From assembly GCA_937920085.1 (NCBI GenBank), contig CALETE010000010.1, positions 62,001 to 126,000 on the forward strand: DNA of 64,000 bases, read 5' to 3'. The notes beneath the pieces are model-generated. The model searched no databases, was not told where the DNA came from, and was given only the letters and a program-made list of their open reading frames with translations. The DNA is from an uncultured Alphaproteobacteria bacterium. Lineage in GTDB: Bacteria; Pseudomonadota; Alphaproteobacteria; Caulobacterales; Caulobacteraceae. Of this stretch, positions 34,523 through 42,631 are shown one piece after another; within the stretch, counting starts at the first letter, position 1; the number at the start of each line of letters is the position of its first letter. A program made the position numbers and the translations under genes.

Positions 34523-34963
34523 CTACCAGGCACCGATATTGGGCATGGAGGTCCAAGGTTCTGCTGGTGCCAGGGCTGGACCAGCCTGAAGCAGCTCGAT
34601 AGAAATACCATCCGGAGAGCGGACAAAGGCCATGCGGCCGTCCCGGGGCGGGCGATTGATCACCACGCCGCCAGCTTCAAGCCGGGCGCAGGTTTCATAG
34701 ATATTGTCGACCGCATAGGCCAGGTGGCCGAAATTACGGCCTCCCTGATAGTCCTCGGTATCCCAGTTGTAGGTCAGCTCGACCATGGGGGCCTTGGCCT
34801 GCTTTGCGTGTTCGAGATCGTCGGGCGCGCAGAGAAAAACCAGAGTGAACCGCCCGGCAGGGCTTTCCGAGCGCGAGGCCTCAACCAAACCCAGCTTGGT
34901 GCAATAGAAGTCTAAAGACGCCTCAAGGTCCTTCACCCGCACCATGGTGTGCAAATACTTCAT
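34523..34963 (-). CDS. gloA: Lactoylglutathione lyase (glyoxalase I) family
   Basis: 146 aa from ATG at 34961-34963 with GGAGGG upstream; longer in-frame starts lack that support. This single VOC-fold protein resembles glyoxalase I: H5 in MKYLHTMVRV, E56-like acidic residues in PMVELTYNWDTEDYQGG, HLAYAV and the closing GISIELLQ. It isomerises the hemithioacetal of methylglyoxal and glutathione to lactoylglutathione, using a divalent metal. It stands alone; 207 non-coding bases separate it from the ABC exporter stop upstream. Confidence 0.9.
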   Translation of the reverse strand: MKYLHTMVRVKDLEASLDFYCTKLGLVEASRSESPAGRFTLVFLCAPDDLEHAKQAKAPMVELTYNWDTEDYQGGRNFGHLAYAVDNIYETCARLEAGGVVINRPPRDGRMAFVRSPDGISIELLQAGPALAPAEPWTSMPNIGAW

Positions 34964-35170
34964 CGCTAGGCCCTCCATCGCCACATTGCGCGCTGGTGAA
35001 ATGCGCCAGCGCCAGCCTCGATGCAAGAGGGCCTGATGTGCGACAGGCACGCACCGGTCGTGAATGGCTTTACTGGTTACAAGACCAAGTCAGCCTCAAC
35101 AATTCATACTGCCACTGACTCTTCCGAAACAGGCAAGCTGTAGTCTGCGGTGCGCGAACTGCCAATTAGC

Positions 35171-37006
35171 TCAGGCCGTCCGGGTCTGGCGACGCCAAAG
35201 GGCGGCGTATTCCCCGCCCCGGGCCAGTAGGTCATCGTGAGTTCCGCGCTCGACCACCTTGCCGCGGCGCAGGACGACGATCTGGTCAGCATCGACAATG
35301 GTCGACAGGCGGTGGGCGATAACCAAGGTGGTACGCCCCGCCCGGACCTTGCGAAGGGTCTGCTGGATGGCCTCTTCCGTGGGGCCATCAAGGGCGCTGG
35401 TGGCTTCGTCCAGTATAAGGAAACGGGGATTGGCCATCAGGGCCCGCGCTATGCCAACACGCTGGCGCTCACCCCCCGAGAGTTTCAATCCCCGCTCGCC
35501 GACCATTGTGGCCAGTCCCTGGGGCAGGCTCTCTATGAAAGCCCCCAGCTCCGCGGCATCGGCAGCGCGCAGAATGTCCGCCTCAGAGGCATCAGGACGG
35601 GAGAAGGCGATATTGGCGCGCAATGTGTCATTAAAAAGCGCCACATCTTGCGGGACCAGGGCAATGGCGCTGCGAAGTTCCGATTGTCGGACCCTTTTTA
35701 GATCCAGGCCGTCAATGACCACGCGACCGTCCTTGGGATCCAGCAATCGCAGGGCCAGCCGGACGGCTGTGGTTTTTCCAGCCCCAGAAGGCCCAACAAT
35801 CGCCGTCGTCGTCCCTGGCGGAATATCGAAACTGACCTCCTTGAGGCCTGTAGACCGGGCGTCATGCTGGAAATCGACCCGGTCAAAGGCGATGGCCGCA
35901 CCCTGTCCGCTCGAGGGCGGCAGATCGACTGCGTCAGGGGCATCAATGATATCGGGGACCACAGCGGTGAGCCCCACCATCTGCTCCATGTCGATGAAGG
36001 CCTGGCGGATCTCCCGATAGTTGAAGCCCAGCATGTTCAGCGGCACATAGAGGCTGGTGAGCAGCAGGATGGCGGTGGTGACGTCGCCAATCCGCATGCG
36101 GCCATGCAGAACCTCAATCCCAGCCAACACGGTCATGATCGCCAAACCGATATTCAGAATCACCGCCTGGACCGCGTTCAGCAGGGACAGTGAGGTGTTG
36201 GCCTGGACCGAGGCCTTCACATAGCGGCCCATGGCGTCCTGGTAGCGCACCACCGTGCGGCCTTCAGACCCGAAGGTCTTGATGGCCTCGTAATTGATCA
36301 TGGCGTCCACCGACAGACCTGCCGCCCGGCTGTCAGCCTCGTTCAGTTCGCGCCGGTGGCTGAGCCGCCAGTCTGTGATCCGGAAGGTCAGGACCGTATA
36401 GATCACGATGGTCACAAACGCTGTCGCAGCGAACCGCCAGTCCAGCTTAAAGGCCATGACCGTCATGGCCATGACCAGTTCCACCGCGGTCGGGCCCAGG
36501 CTGAACACCACGCTTCGGATCAGGAAGTCCGTCGACCTTGATCCCCGGTCGATGATCCGCGCCAAGGTGCCGGTCTGCTTGCTCTGATGAAAGTCCAGGG
36601 ATAGGCCCAGGGTATGGCCAAAGGCCTCCACTGCGGCCTTGGCCATGGTGGCCTGGGAGACGGGGGTGAAGATCGCCTCTCGCGCGAAGGGCGCGCAGGC
36701 GGAAACCAGGCGCAGGGCTGCAAAAGCCAGGGCCAGCCCGACAAAATTAGCCCCAAGAGCAAGGACGGACTTGACCGAAGGTGACAAGGTGTTGATGGCC
36801 TCGCCCAGCATGACAGGGGCCCAGACCCCCGCCAGCTTTCCTGCGAAGACTAAGATTAGGGCAGAGGGAATTCGCCAGCCTAGACCTGGCGCGCCGCTGC
36901 GCAGCACGAGCCGTCCAAGGTCGGCCATAGAGCTCCAGAAGCTGAACCTTACGCCCACTGGAGCAACAGCGCCCTCTGACCGGCCGCCTGGGTGATGAAA
37001 ACTCAT
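35171..37006 (-). CDS. ABC exporter, Atm1/ABCB7-type half transporter
   Basis: 611 aa from ATG 37004-37006 with GGAGG upstream; the ATG overlaps the stop of the lipoprotein gene (ATGA). Six membrane helices form an N-terminal exporter domain with the Atm1-like IDRGSRSTDFL and INYEAIKTFGSE segments (about 155-165 and 235-246). The ATPase follows: Walker A VGPSGAGKTT, Q-loop VPQDVALF, signature LSGGERQRVGIARAL, Walker B FLILDEATSALD and H-loop IAHRLSTI. Atm1 proteins export glutathione-linked sulfur or metal species and function as homodimers. Substrate assignment is by family only. Confidence 0.9.
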   Translation of the reverse strand: MSFHHPGGRSEGAVAPVGVRFSFWSSMADLGRLVLRSGAPGLGWRIPSALILVFAGKLAGVWAPVMLGEAINTLSPSVKSVLALGANFVGLALAFAALRLVSACAPFAREAIFTPVSQATMAKAAVEAFGHTLGLSLDFHQSKQTGTLARIIDRGSRSTDFLIRSVVFSLGPTAVELVMAMTVMAFKLDWRFAATAFVTIVIYTVLTFRITDWRLSHRRELNEADSRAAGLSVDAMINYEAIKTFGSEGRTVVRYQDAMGRYVKASVQANTSLSLLNAVQAVILNIGLAIMTVLAGIEVLHGRMRIGDVTTAILLLTSLYVPLNMLGFNYREIRQAFIDMEQMVGLTAVVPDIIDAPDAVDLPPSSGQGAAIAFDRVDFQHDARSTGLKEVSFDIPPGTTTAIVGPSGAGKTTAVRLALRLLDPKDGRVVIDGLDLKRVRQSELRSAIALVPQDVALFNDTLRANIAFSRPDASEADILRAADAAELGAFIESLPQGLATMVGERGLKLSGGERQRVGIARALMANPRFLILDEATSALDGPTEEAIQQTLRKVRAGRTTLVIAHRLSTIVDADQIVVLRRGKVVERGTHDDLLARGGEYAALWRRQTRTA

Positions 37007-37824
37007 TTCGCTCCACCTCCCAGCCCATAGATCCAGGTTGTCTGCTCGCCCCCGCCTGGCGTCATCCAATCGACCTTTAGATCAGGCCCATACTGAACGG
37101 CCCGATAGGGTGAGGAGGCCAAGGATGCGGCTGGGGTCGCATCGACATTGAGAATGGCGTCAATGGCTTCACCAAAGACCTTCAAGCTGTGGTGACCCAC
37201 ATTGACGGGCCCCGTCAGGGGTAGGGCAAAACGACCTTGAGGGTCCGCTCGACCTTCACCAAGCTTATTGCCGTCCACCCAGACACTGAACTTCATCCCG
37301 GCAGGACCAAATCCCGACACCACGGCCCCGCCCTCCCGGTCGACATCAAAGGCCGAAACCCGTGCGGGCATTGAGGGGGCCAGGGCCAAGGCCCCAGCCC
37401 CGGAACGCAAGACGACGCCCATCCCACCTTGGGTGACCAATAGATAGCCTGAAGCCTGCAAGACCCGCTCAGGGGTCGTTTCTGAAACCCCGTAGATCTC
37501 AGTCTGGCCAGAGGACGGCAGCCGGATGACCCAATGGCCGCCCTTGTCTGCGACAGCTTGCCCAGCCAAGCCCGTCGGACGCGCCAAGCGCACAGTGGCC
37601 TTAGCAGCCGCAGTCCCAAAAACCTCAATATCCCCTGCGATATTCCGGACTGAGGTTACCTGCGGTGGGGGCTGGTAGTCGATTTCAGAGGCCGACCTGG
37701 CCGCTGGTTTCTGTACCGGTTTTGCCGCGGGGACACATCCCGTCAGAGACACCAAGAGGACAGCGCCAAGACCGATGAAGAGTGATTGCTTCTGACGCAC
37801 GGTTTGGTCGACACTCCTGGGCAT
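37003..37824 (-). CDS. Putative lipoprotein of unknown function, coupled to the Atm1-type exporter
   Basis: 273 aa from ATG at 37822-37824. A lipoprotein signal is visible: basic start, hydrophobic stretch and lipobox LTGC near residue 34. The mature region is beta-rich with no catalytic motif I recognise: a VTSVRNIAGDIEVFGTAAAKATVRL stretch resembling Ig-like or carbohydrate-module strands, then SGFGPAGMKFSVWVDG. The end overlaps the exporter start by 4 bases, so the two are translated together. It may be an outer-membrane or periplasmic accessory to the exporter (inference). No strong ribosome-binding site is seen; an upstream start cannot be excluded. Confidence 0.7.
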   Translation of the reverse strand: MPRSVDQTVRQKQSLFIGLGAVLLVSLTGCVPAAKPVQKPAARSASEIDYQPPPQVTSVRNIAGDIEVFGTAAAKATVRLARPTGLAGQAVADKGGHWVIRLPSSGQTEIYGVSETTPERVLQASGYLLVTQGGMGVVLRSGAGALALAPSMPARVSAFDVDREGGAVVSGFGPAGMKFSVWVDGNKLGEGRADPQGRFALPLTGPVNVGHHSLKVFGEAIDAILNVDATPAASLASSPYRAVQYGPDLKVDWMTPGGGEQTTWIYGLGGGAK

Positions 37825-37894
37825 TGAGTCTGACGGCTTTGTCCGCAAATCGGGCGCGGCTCGCCCCTTCTTAGACCATTTCGCGGAGCATCCC

Positions 37895-38494
37895 ATGGGG
37901 CAATCCCCAAAGTCCCTATCTTCGGTCTGCGTCTTTTGCGGTGCCTCCAATGAAGCCGATCCGACCCTTCTCGAGGCGGCATCTCAATTGGGACGCGATC
38001 TGGCCGCCGCAAGCTTGAAACTGATTTACGGTGGCGGGGGCGTTGGATTGATGGGCGCCTGCGCCCTGGCTGCCCACAAGGCCGGCGGCGAAGTTCTGGG
38101 GATCATCCCCCATTTTCTGAAGGTCCGCGAACAGCGTCTGGACGTGGTGGAGACCATCGTCGTTGACTCCATGCATGAGCGGAAGATCCAGTTGTTTGAC
38201 CGGTCCGACGCTTTTGTCGTTCTGCCAGGGGGCATTGGTACCCTGGAGGAAATCGTTGAGCTGCTATCCTGGCGACGCCTGGACCTGCATGCCAAGCCAG
38301 TGGTGTTTTACAACGTAGATGGCTTTTGGGAGCCGCTCTTCGCCGTATTCCAGCACACGGTTGATGCCAAACTGACCCCGCCGGAATTCATGCAGAGCTG
38401 GGCCTCTGTGCGCACGGTCGCAGAGATATTGCCTGCCCTCTATGCCGCAATGCCGGTTCCAGAAAGTGATGCAGAGCTTAGCGACAAGGCCTAG
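37895..38494 (+). CDS. LOG family protein (nucleoside monophosphate phosphoribohydrolase)
   Basis: 199 aa with CGGAG before the ATG. It is a Rossmann-like lysine-decarboxylase-fold protein with the LOG signature PGGIGTLEE at 111-119 and SMHERK just before it. The N-terminal SVCVFCGASNEADP is typical of TIGR00730. Plant and bacterial LOG enzymes release the base from cytokinin-type or other nucleoside 5'-monophosphates; older lysine decarboxylase annotations are wrong for this family. It diverges from the lipoprotein gene (70 bases) and shares a CTAG with the nadE stop (38491-38494). Confidence 0.9.
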   Translation: MGQSPKSLSSVCVFCGASNEADPTLLEAASQLGRDLAAASLKLIYGGGGVGLMGACALAAHKAGGEVLGIIPHFLKVREQRLDVVETIVVDSMHERKIQLFDRSDAFVVLPGGIGTLEEIVELLSWRRLDLHAKPVVFYNVDGFWEPLFAVFQHTVDAKLTPPEFMQSWASVRTVAEILPALYAAMPVPESDAELSDKA

Positions 38495-40152
38495 CTGACC
38501 ACGTCCCTGAAGCCGTTGACGATGGGATAGCGACGATCCCGGCCAAAGGCCCTCGGTCCGATCTTCACCCCGGGCGCGGCCTGGCGGCGCTTATATTCGG
38601 AATTGTAGAGCAGACGCTGCACCCGCTCGACGGTTTCAGGGGCATGCCCCCGGGCGACGATCTCATCCAGGGTCGCTTCCTCTTCCACCAATCCATGGAG
38701 GATGGCGTCCAGTTCGGCGTATTCAGGCAGGCTGTCCTGATCCTTTTGATCGGGCCTCAGCTCAGCAGACGGTGCCTTGGTCAGGATGCGCTGAGGGATT
38801 GGATCCTCGGCGACACCAAAGGGGTTATTGGCATTACGCCATTCACAGACACCATAGACATCGGTCTTGTAGACATCCTTCAAGACATTATAGCCGCCAC
38901 ACATGTCGCCATAGAGGGTGGCATATCCGACCGCCATCTCGCTCTTATTGCCGGTGGTTAGCAGCATCAGGCCGAGCTTATTGGAAAGGGCCATGAGCGA
39001 AAGGCCCCGGGTGCGGGCCTGAATGTTTTCTTCTGTCAGATCTGGTGCCTTACCCTCGTAAAGCGGCGTGAGCATTTCGGCGAAGGCGTCTACCGCTGGA
39101 GAAATGGCAATCTCATCCAGGCGCACCCCGAGGCGGTTCGCGCAGCCCTCGGCATCCTCAAGACTGTCACGGCTGGTGTATTTGGAGGGCAGCATGAAGC
39201 AGCGCACCCGATCAGGCCCAAGGGCGTCAGCTGCGACAACGGCGACAATGGCGGAGTCTACACCGCCGGAAAGACCGAGAAGCACACCGGGGAAACCGGA
39301 CTTGTTCACATAGTCCCGAAGGCCCAGAACCATGGCGTGATAAACTTCGCCATAGCCGCTCAGCCAATCGGCCATAGGGGCGTCGCTCAGCCCCCACCCG
39401 TCGGGTCCTCGGGTCCAAGTTGTAAGGGCCATAGCGTCTTCGAACATGGGCAGACGCATGACGGTCTCGCCCTTGGCCGACATCGCAAAAGATCCGCCGT
39501 CGAACACCAGTTCATCCTGGCCGCCCACTTGATTGACATAGAGCAGCGGCAGGCCCGTCTCAGCGACCCTTGCCCGTACCACGTCCATGCGCTCCGTATC
39601 CGCCATACGGCGATAGGGCGACCCATTGGGTGTCACCAGGATCTCAGCGCCCTGGGCCTTCAGCGCCGCACAGACACCCTTGCCCCAAATATCCTCGCAG
39701 ATTGGGGTGCCGATCTGCACGCCCTTCCAGGTGAAAACGCTTGGGACTTCACCTGGCTCGAAAACCCGCTTTTCGTCGAAGACACCGTAGTTGGGCAGGT
39801 CGCATTTGAAGGCGAGCCCCCTCACCTCTCCGCCCGCCAGGAAGGCAAGGGCGTTGCGGGGCCTGCGCCCAGGCGCTTCGGCCGGCCAGATTACGCCGAT
39901 CAGGGCCGCGAAATTCTCGTCGGTCTCCTTAGCCAAACGCTCAATAGCTGCCTTTCCTGCGCCCCAAAAGGCGGGCTTTAGGGAAAGGTCTTCGGGCGGA
40001 TAGCCATTGAGAAAGAGCTCGGTAAATACCGCAAGGTCAGCGCCAGCGCCCCGGGCCTGAGTCATAAGTTCCCTGGCCAGGGCCTCGTTTTTGGCAATGG
40101 CACCTAGGGTCGGGTTGGCCTGGATCGCGGCGATAACAAGGGTATCGGTCAT
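38491..40152 (-). CDS. nadE: Glutamine-dependent NAD+ synthetase
   Basis: 553 aa from ATG at 40150-40152. The N-terminal nitrilase-fold glutaminase has the triad Glu45, Lys116 and Cys152 (GTPICEDIWG). It is followed by the ATP-pyrophosphatase domain with SGGVDSA near residue 290 and the NAD-synthase motif TTGNKSEMAVGYATLYGD. It amidates deamido-NAD+ in the last step of NAD synthesis, using ammonia channelled from glutamine. The length is normal for the two-domain form. Its start lies 19 bases after the aminotransferase stop on the same strand, so the two are probably co-transcribed. Confidence 0.97.
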   Translation of the reverse strand: MTDTLVIAAIQANPTLGAIAKNEALARELMTQARGAGADLAVFTELFLNGYPPEDLSLKPAFWGAGKAAIERLAKETDENFAALIGVIWPAEAPGRRPRNALAFLAGGEVRGLAFKCDLPNYGVFDEKRVFEPGEVPSVFTWKGVQIGTPICEDIWGKGVCAALKAQGAEILVTPNGSPYRRMADTERMDVVRARVAETGLPLLYVNQVGGQDELVFDGGSFAMSAKGETVMRLPMFEDAMALTTWTRGPDGWGLSDAPMADWLSGYGEVYHAMVLGLRDYVNKSGFPGVLLGLSGGVDSAIVAVVAADALGPDRVRCFMLPSKYTSRDSLEDAEGCANRLGVRLDEIAISPAVDAFAEMLTPLYEGKAPDLTEENIQARTRGLSLMALSNKLGLMLLTTGNKSEMAVGYATLYGDMCGGYNVLKDVYKTDVYGVCEWRNANNPFGVAEDPIPQRILTKAPSAELRPDQKDQDSLPEYAELDAILHGLVEEEATLDEIVARGHAPETVERVQRLLYNSEYKRRQAAPGVKIGPRAFGRDRRYPIVNGFRDVVS

Positions 40153-40171
40153 GTCTGGTGTGTAACCTCGA

Positions 40172-41326
40172 CTAAACCGGCTCGCCAGAGGCAATAGGCG
40201 CTCGGGCGGCGAACCATGGGCGCAGCCGCGACAGCGCTTCCCGAACTTGATCGGTCGAAACGGCGAAACTCAGTCGAATGAACTTGTGGCCCTCCACCGG
40301 ATCAAAATCGACGCCAGGGGCGGTAGCGACCCCTGTCTCCTCCAGCAACTGTTGGCAGAAGCTCATGCTGTCATCGGTCAAATGACCAACATTGGCATAG
40401 ACATAAAAGGCCCCGTCTGGGGGCGCAATGGCAGCAAGGCCAAGGCTCGGAAGGGCTTCAAGCACCAGGGCGCGGTTTGCACGATAAACCGCCACATGGC
40501 CCTCTAGCTCCTCGCGACAGTCCATAGCCACCAGACCTGCATGCTGACTAAGCGATGGCGGGGTCAGGAAGAGATTGGTCATGAAGGCCCGGGTGCGCTC
40601 CACGAGGTGCAAGGGGGCGATGACCCAGCCAAGTCGCCAAGCCACCATACTGAAATACTTAGAAAAGCTGTTGACCACAAAGGCCTCGGGCTCGAACTCC
40701 AGGATGGAATGAGCCCGCTCGCCATAGCTGAGGCCGTGATAGATTTCATCAGAGACAATCTGGATGTTCCGGTCCCGACAAACCTCGGCAATGGCAGCCA
40801 TTTCCGCCTTCGGGATTATGGTTCCCGTGGGGTTGGCTGGACTGGCGATTATGACCCCAGCTGGGGCCGGTTCTAGGGCCGAAAGATGGGCCGCACTCAA
40901 CTGGAACCGATCAGCAGGACCGCAAGCGATCTCCTGAGGTTCTAAATTTAATGCCCTGATTGTATTGCGATAAGCGACATATCCTGGCCGAGCTAATGCG
41001 ATCCGATCGCCTGCAGAGAACTGGGCGGAAAGTGCAAGCACCAAGGCCGGAGATGCACCGCAGGTCAGGATGACTTGGCGGGATTCAAGGCTAACCCCGT
41101 AGGTTTCAGCATAGTGGCGCACAATACGCTGTTTGAGGGGCTGGCTTTCCCAATATCCCATGGCATCGCTATCGAGCACGCGATGGGCTTCAGCAATGGC
41201 GGCGGCTGGGGCCCCTGTCGATGGCTGACCAAATTCCATATGCAGAATGGAACGGCCCTCAGCCTTTAGCTTGTGGGCCAGGCCACTGATTGCCACGGCG
41301 TAAAATGGATCAATCTGGACCGCCAT
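40172..41326 (-). CDS. PLP-dependent aminotransferase, class I/II
   Basis: 384 aa from ATG at 41324-41326 with GAGGG upstream. It is a fold-type I aminotransferase: SPANPTGTIIP (Asn of the PLP pocket), VSDEIYHGLSYG (Asp binding the pyridine nitrogen) and the Schiff-base lysine in NSFSKYFSMVAWRLGW. The C-terminal RLSFAVS contains the carboxylate-binding arginine. The specificity (aspartate, aromatic or other) cannot be settled from sequence. It precedes nadE on the same strand by 19 bases. Confidence 0.9.
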   Translation of the reverse strand: MAVQIDPFYAVAISGLAHKLKAEGRSILHMEFGQPSTGAPAAAIAEAHRVLDSDAMGYWESQPLKQRIVRHYAETYGVSLESRQVILTCGASPALVLALSAQFSAGDRIALARPGYVAYRNTIRALNLEPQEIACGPADRFQLSAAHLSALEPAPAGVIIASPANPTGTIIPKAEMAAIAEVCRDRNIQIVSDEIYHGLSYGERAHSILEFEPEAFVVNSFSKYFSMVAWRLGWVIAPLHLVERTRAFMTNLFLTPPSLSQHAGLVAMDCREELEGHVAVYRANRALVLEALPSLGLAAIAPPDGAFYVYANVGHLTDDSMSFCQQLLEETGVATAPGVDFDPVEGHKFIRLSFAVSTDQVREALSRLRPWFAARAPIASGEPV

Positions 41327-41457
41327 GATCCCTCGCAAGAACAGGCATAATGCGCCTTCTCCGGGGTTTAGACGGCTTCGCACCCATCCGCCACATCACC
41401 GTGAAAGGTGATGACGTGATTCAGATCAAGGCGGGCCCGTATTGAGCCCCGCCAATA

Positions 41458-41886
41458 TCAATCGTCGCGGTGGATGCGTTCCCGACGCTCATGTCGTTCC
41501 TGAGCTTCGACGCTGAGGGTCGCGATCGGACGGGCGTCGAGACGGCCAACGCCAATCGGTTCGCCGGTGTCTTCGCAATACCCGTAGGAGCCATCTTCGA
41601 TTCGGCGCAGGGCCTCATCGATTTTCGAGATCAGCTTGCGCTGACGATCGCGGGTACGAAGCTCAAGCGACCGGTCAGCCTCAGAGGTTGCGCGGTCCGC
41701 GAGATCAGGGTGATTTTCGGTCTCAGCTTGCAAATGGACGAGGGTTTCACGCGCTTCGCGCAAAATTTCCTCTTTCCAATTCAATAGCTTCTTCTTGAAA
41801 TAGTCCCTCTGCCGCTCATTCATGAACGGCTCATCGTCCGAAGGACGATAGTCCGGCTTGTCCGCTAACGCCGAAGCATCAGTCAT
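41458..41886 (-). CDS. dksA: RNA polymerase-binding transcription factor DksA, zinc-site-deficient form
   Basis: 142 aa. Coiled-coil arms surround the tip motif DLADRA (61-66), fitting the DxxDxA signature that reaches into the polymerase secondary channel. The C-terminal globular domain keeps one cysteine (Cys104 in YGYCEDTGEPIG) where E. coli DksA has four. The others are replaced by Thr, Ser and Ala (CEDT and TLSVEA). This is common in alphaproteobacterial DksA and parallels zinc-free DksA2. It acts with ppGpp on stringent-response promoters. It lies just upstream of fliX on the same strand, as in other Caulobacterales. Confidence 0.93.
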   Translation of the reverse strand: MTDASALADKPDYRPSDDEPFMNERQRDYFKKKLLNWKEEILREARETLVHLQAETENHPDLADRATSEADRSLELRTRDRQRKLISKIDEALRRIEDGSYGYCEDTGEPIGVGRLDARPIATLSVEAQERHERRERIHRDD

Positions 41887-41970
41887 ATACGTCTACGCCC
41901 TCTGCAGAGCGCCCCCTAGACTTGCGGAGGGCTTATAGCAAAACGTGCAGCCGCTGCAACGGACCTTGCG

Positions 41971-42417
41971 TCAAGTCCGCGCTTTGTTGACGGTATTGGC
42001 GTATTCGAGTTTGGCCAGCTCAACAGCCGCTCGCGTCTCGATCTCGTTGAGGATTTCCTCAAGCTTGGGGTCCTCCGTCCCCTCCCTCTGATCCTTGATC
42101 GCCTGCTGAAGCTTGGTGAGACTGTTGAGGGTCGGCTCCCCAGACAAGAGGTTCAACTTCATCTCGTCCAGGGCATCCAGCATACGGGCTGCGCGCCTGA
42201 CTGCCTTGCGCTTACGCTCCGTCGGGGTTCCCACATCCTGCAGGGCCAAGAGGGCGCTGACATTCATCACCGGAGAGAGCGAGCTTACACTGGCAGCGGC
42301 CGCAGGTGCGCTTGCCCCGCCCACGGTGGGGAGTTGAAAGCCCTGCCCCCCGCCGGTCGCACGGGCCTTGCCTGCGCCCGTTGCGGACCCGGTACCGCTC
42401 GTATTGTTGACCTTCAT
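41971..42417 (-). CDS. fliX: Flagellar assembly regulator FliX
   Basis: 148 aa from ATG at 42415-42417. The N terminus is Gly/Ala/Thr-rich and probably disordered (MKVNNTSGTGSATGAG). The C-terminal helical domain contains RARMLDALDEMKLNLLSG-like sequence and an ETRAAVELAKLEYA end typical of FliX. In Caulobacter FliX binds FlbD and couples completion of early basal-body assembly to sigma-54-dependent late flagellar genes. It is divergent from flgI across 214 bases that contain a sigma-54 promoter and a probable FlbD site. Confidence 0.92.
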   Translation of the reverse strand: MKVNNTSGTGSATGAGKARATGGGQGFQLPTVGGASAPAAAASVSSLSPVMNVSALLALQDVGTPTERKRKAVRRAARMLDALDEMKLNLLSGEPTLNSLTKLQQAIKDQREGTEDPKLEEILNEIETRAAVELAKLEYANTVNKART

Positions 42418-42486
42418 AGGGGCAAAACTCTCAAACCGAACCCAGCGACTCACTCTCGCCCCGTCCTGCTTATGGCATGGTTAATG

Positions 42487-42505
42487 CCGGGCAAAATCTG
42501 CCAGG
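42487..42505. promoter_or_regulatory. Possible FlbD-binding (ftr-like) dyad
   Basis: CCGGGCAAAATCTGCCAGG is an imperfect inverted repeat of the GGCA...TGCC type resembling ftr elements of Caulobacter flagellar promoters. It lies about 69 bases upstream of the flgI -24 element and about 70 bases upstream of the fliX start, well placed as an enhancer for one or a repressor site for the other. The assignment is by resemblance only. Confidence 0.4.
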
Positions 42506-42573
42506 GCGGCGAAATCGGCGCATGAGGAAATTCGAGTTTCTCTGAATTAATTGCGTTTTCCCACAGGCCCAAA

Positions 42574-42590
42574 TTGGCACGACCTTCGCA
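42574..42590 (+). promoter_or_regulatory. Sigma-54 (-24/-12) promoter of flgI
   Basis: TTGGCACGACCTTCGCA: GG at 42576-42577 and GC at 42588-42589 with exactly ten bases between, matching the TGGCAC-N5-TTGC consensus except for one C in the -12 box. Initiation near 42601 would leave about 30 bases of leader before the flgI ATG at 42632. Confidence 0.8.
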
Positions 42591-42631
42591 TCGCGTTTTC
42601 AGATTCCGTTTCTTCGGACGACCGGGGCTGC

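Noticed and set aside
37824..37950. Upstream extension of the lipoprotein gene to 37950
   Set aside because: It would overlap the divergent LOG gene and bury the lipoprotein signal peptide 42 residues inside the protein.
41394..41413. CATCACC/GGTGATG hairpin between dksA and the aminotransferase gene
   Set aside because: It has no U tract and lies closer to the aminotransferase promoter than to the dksA end; chance or an operator cannot be told apart.
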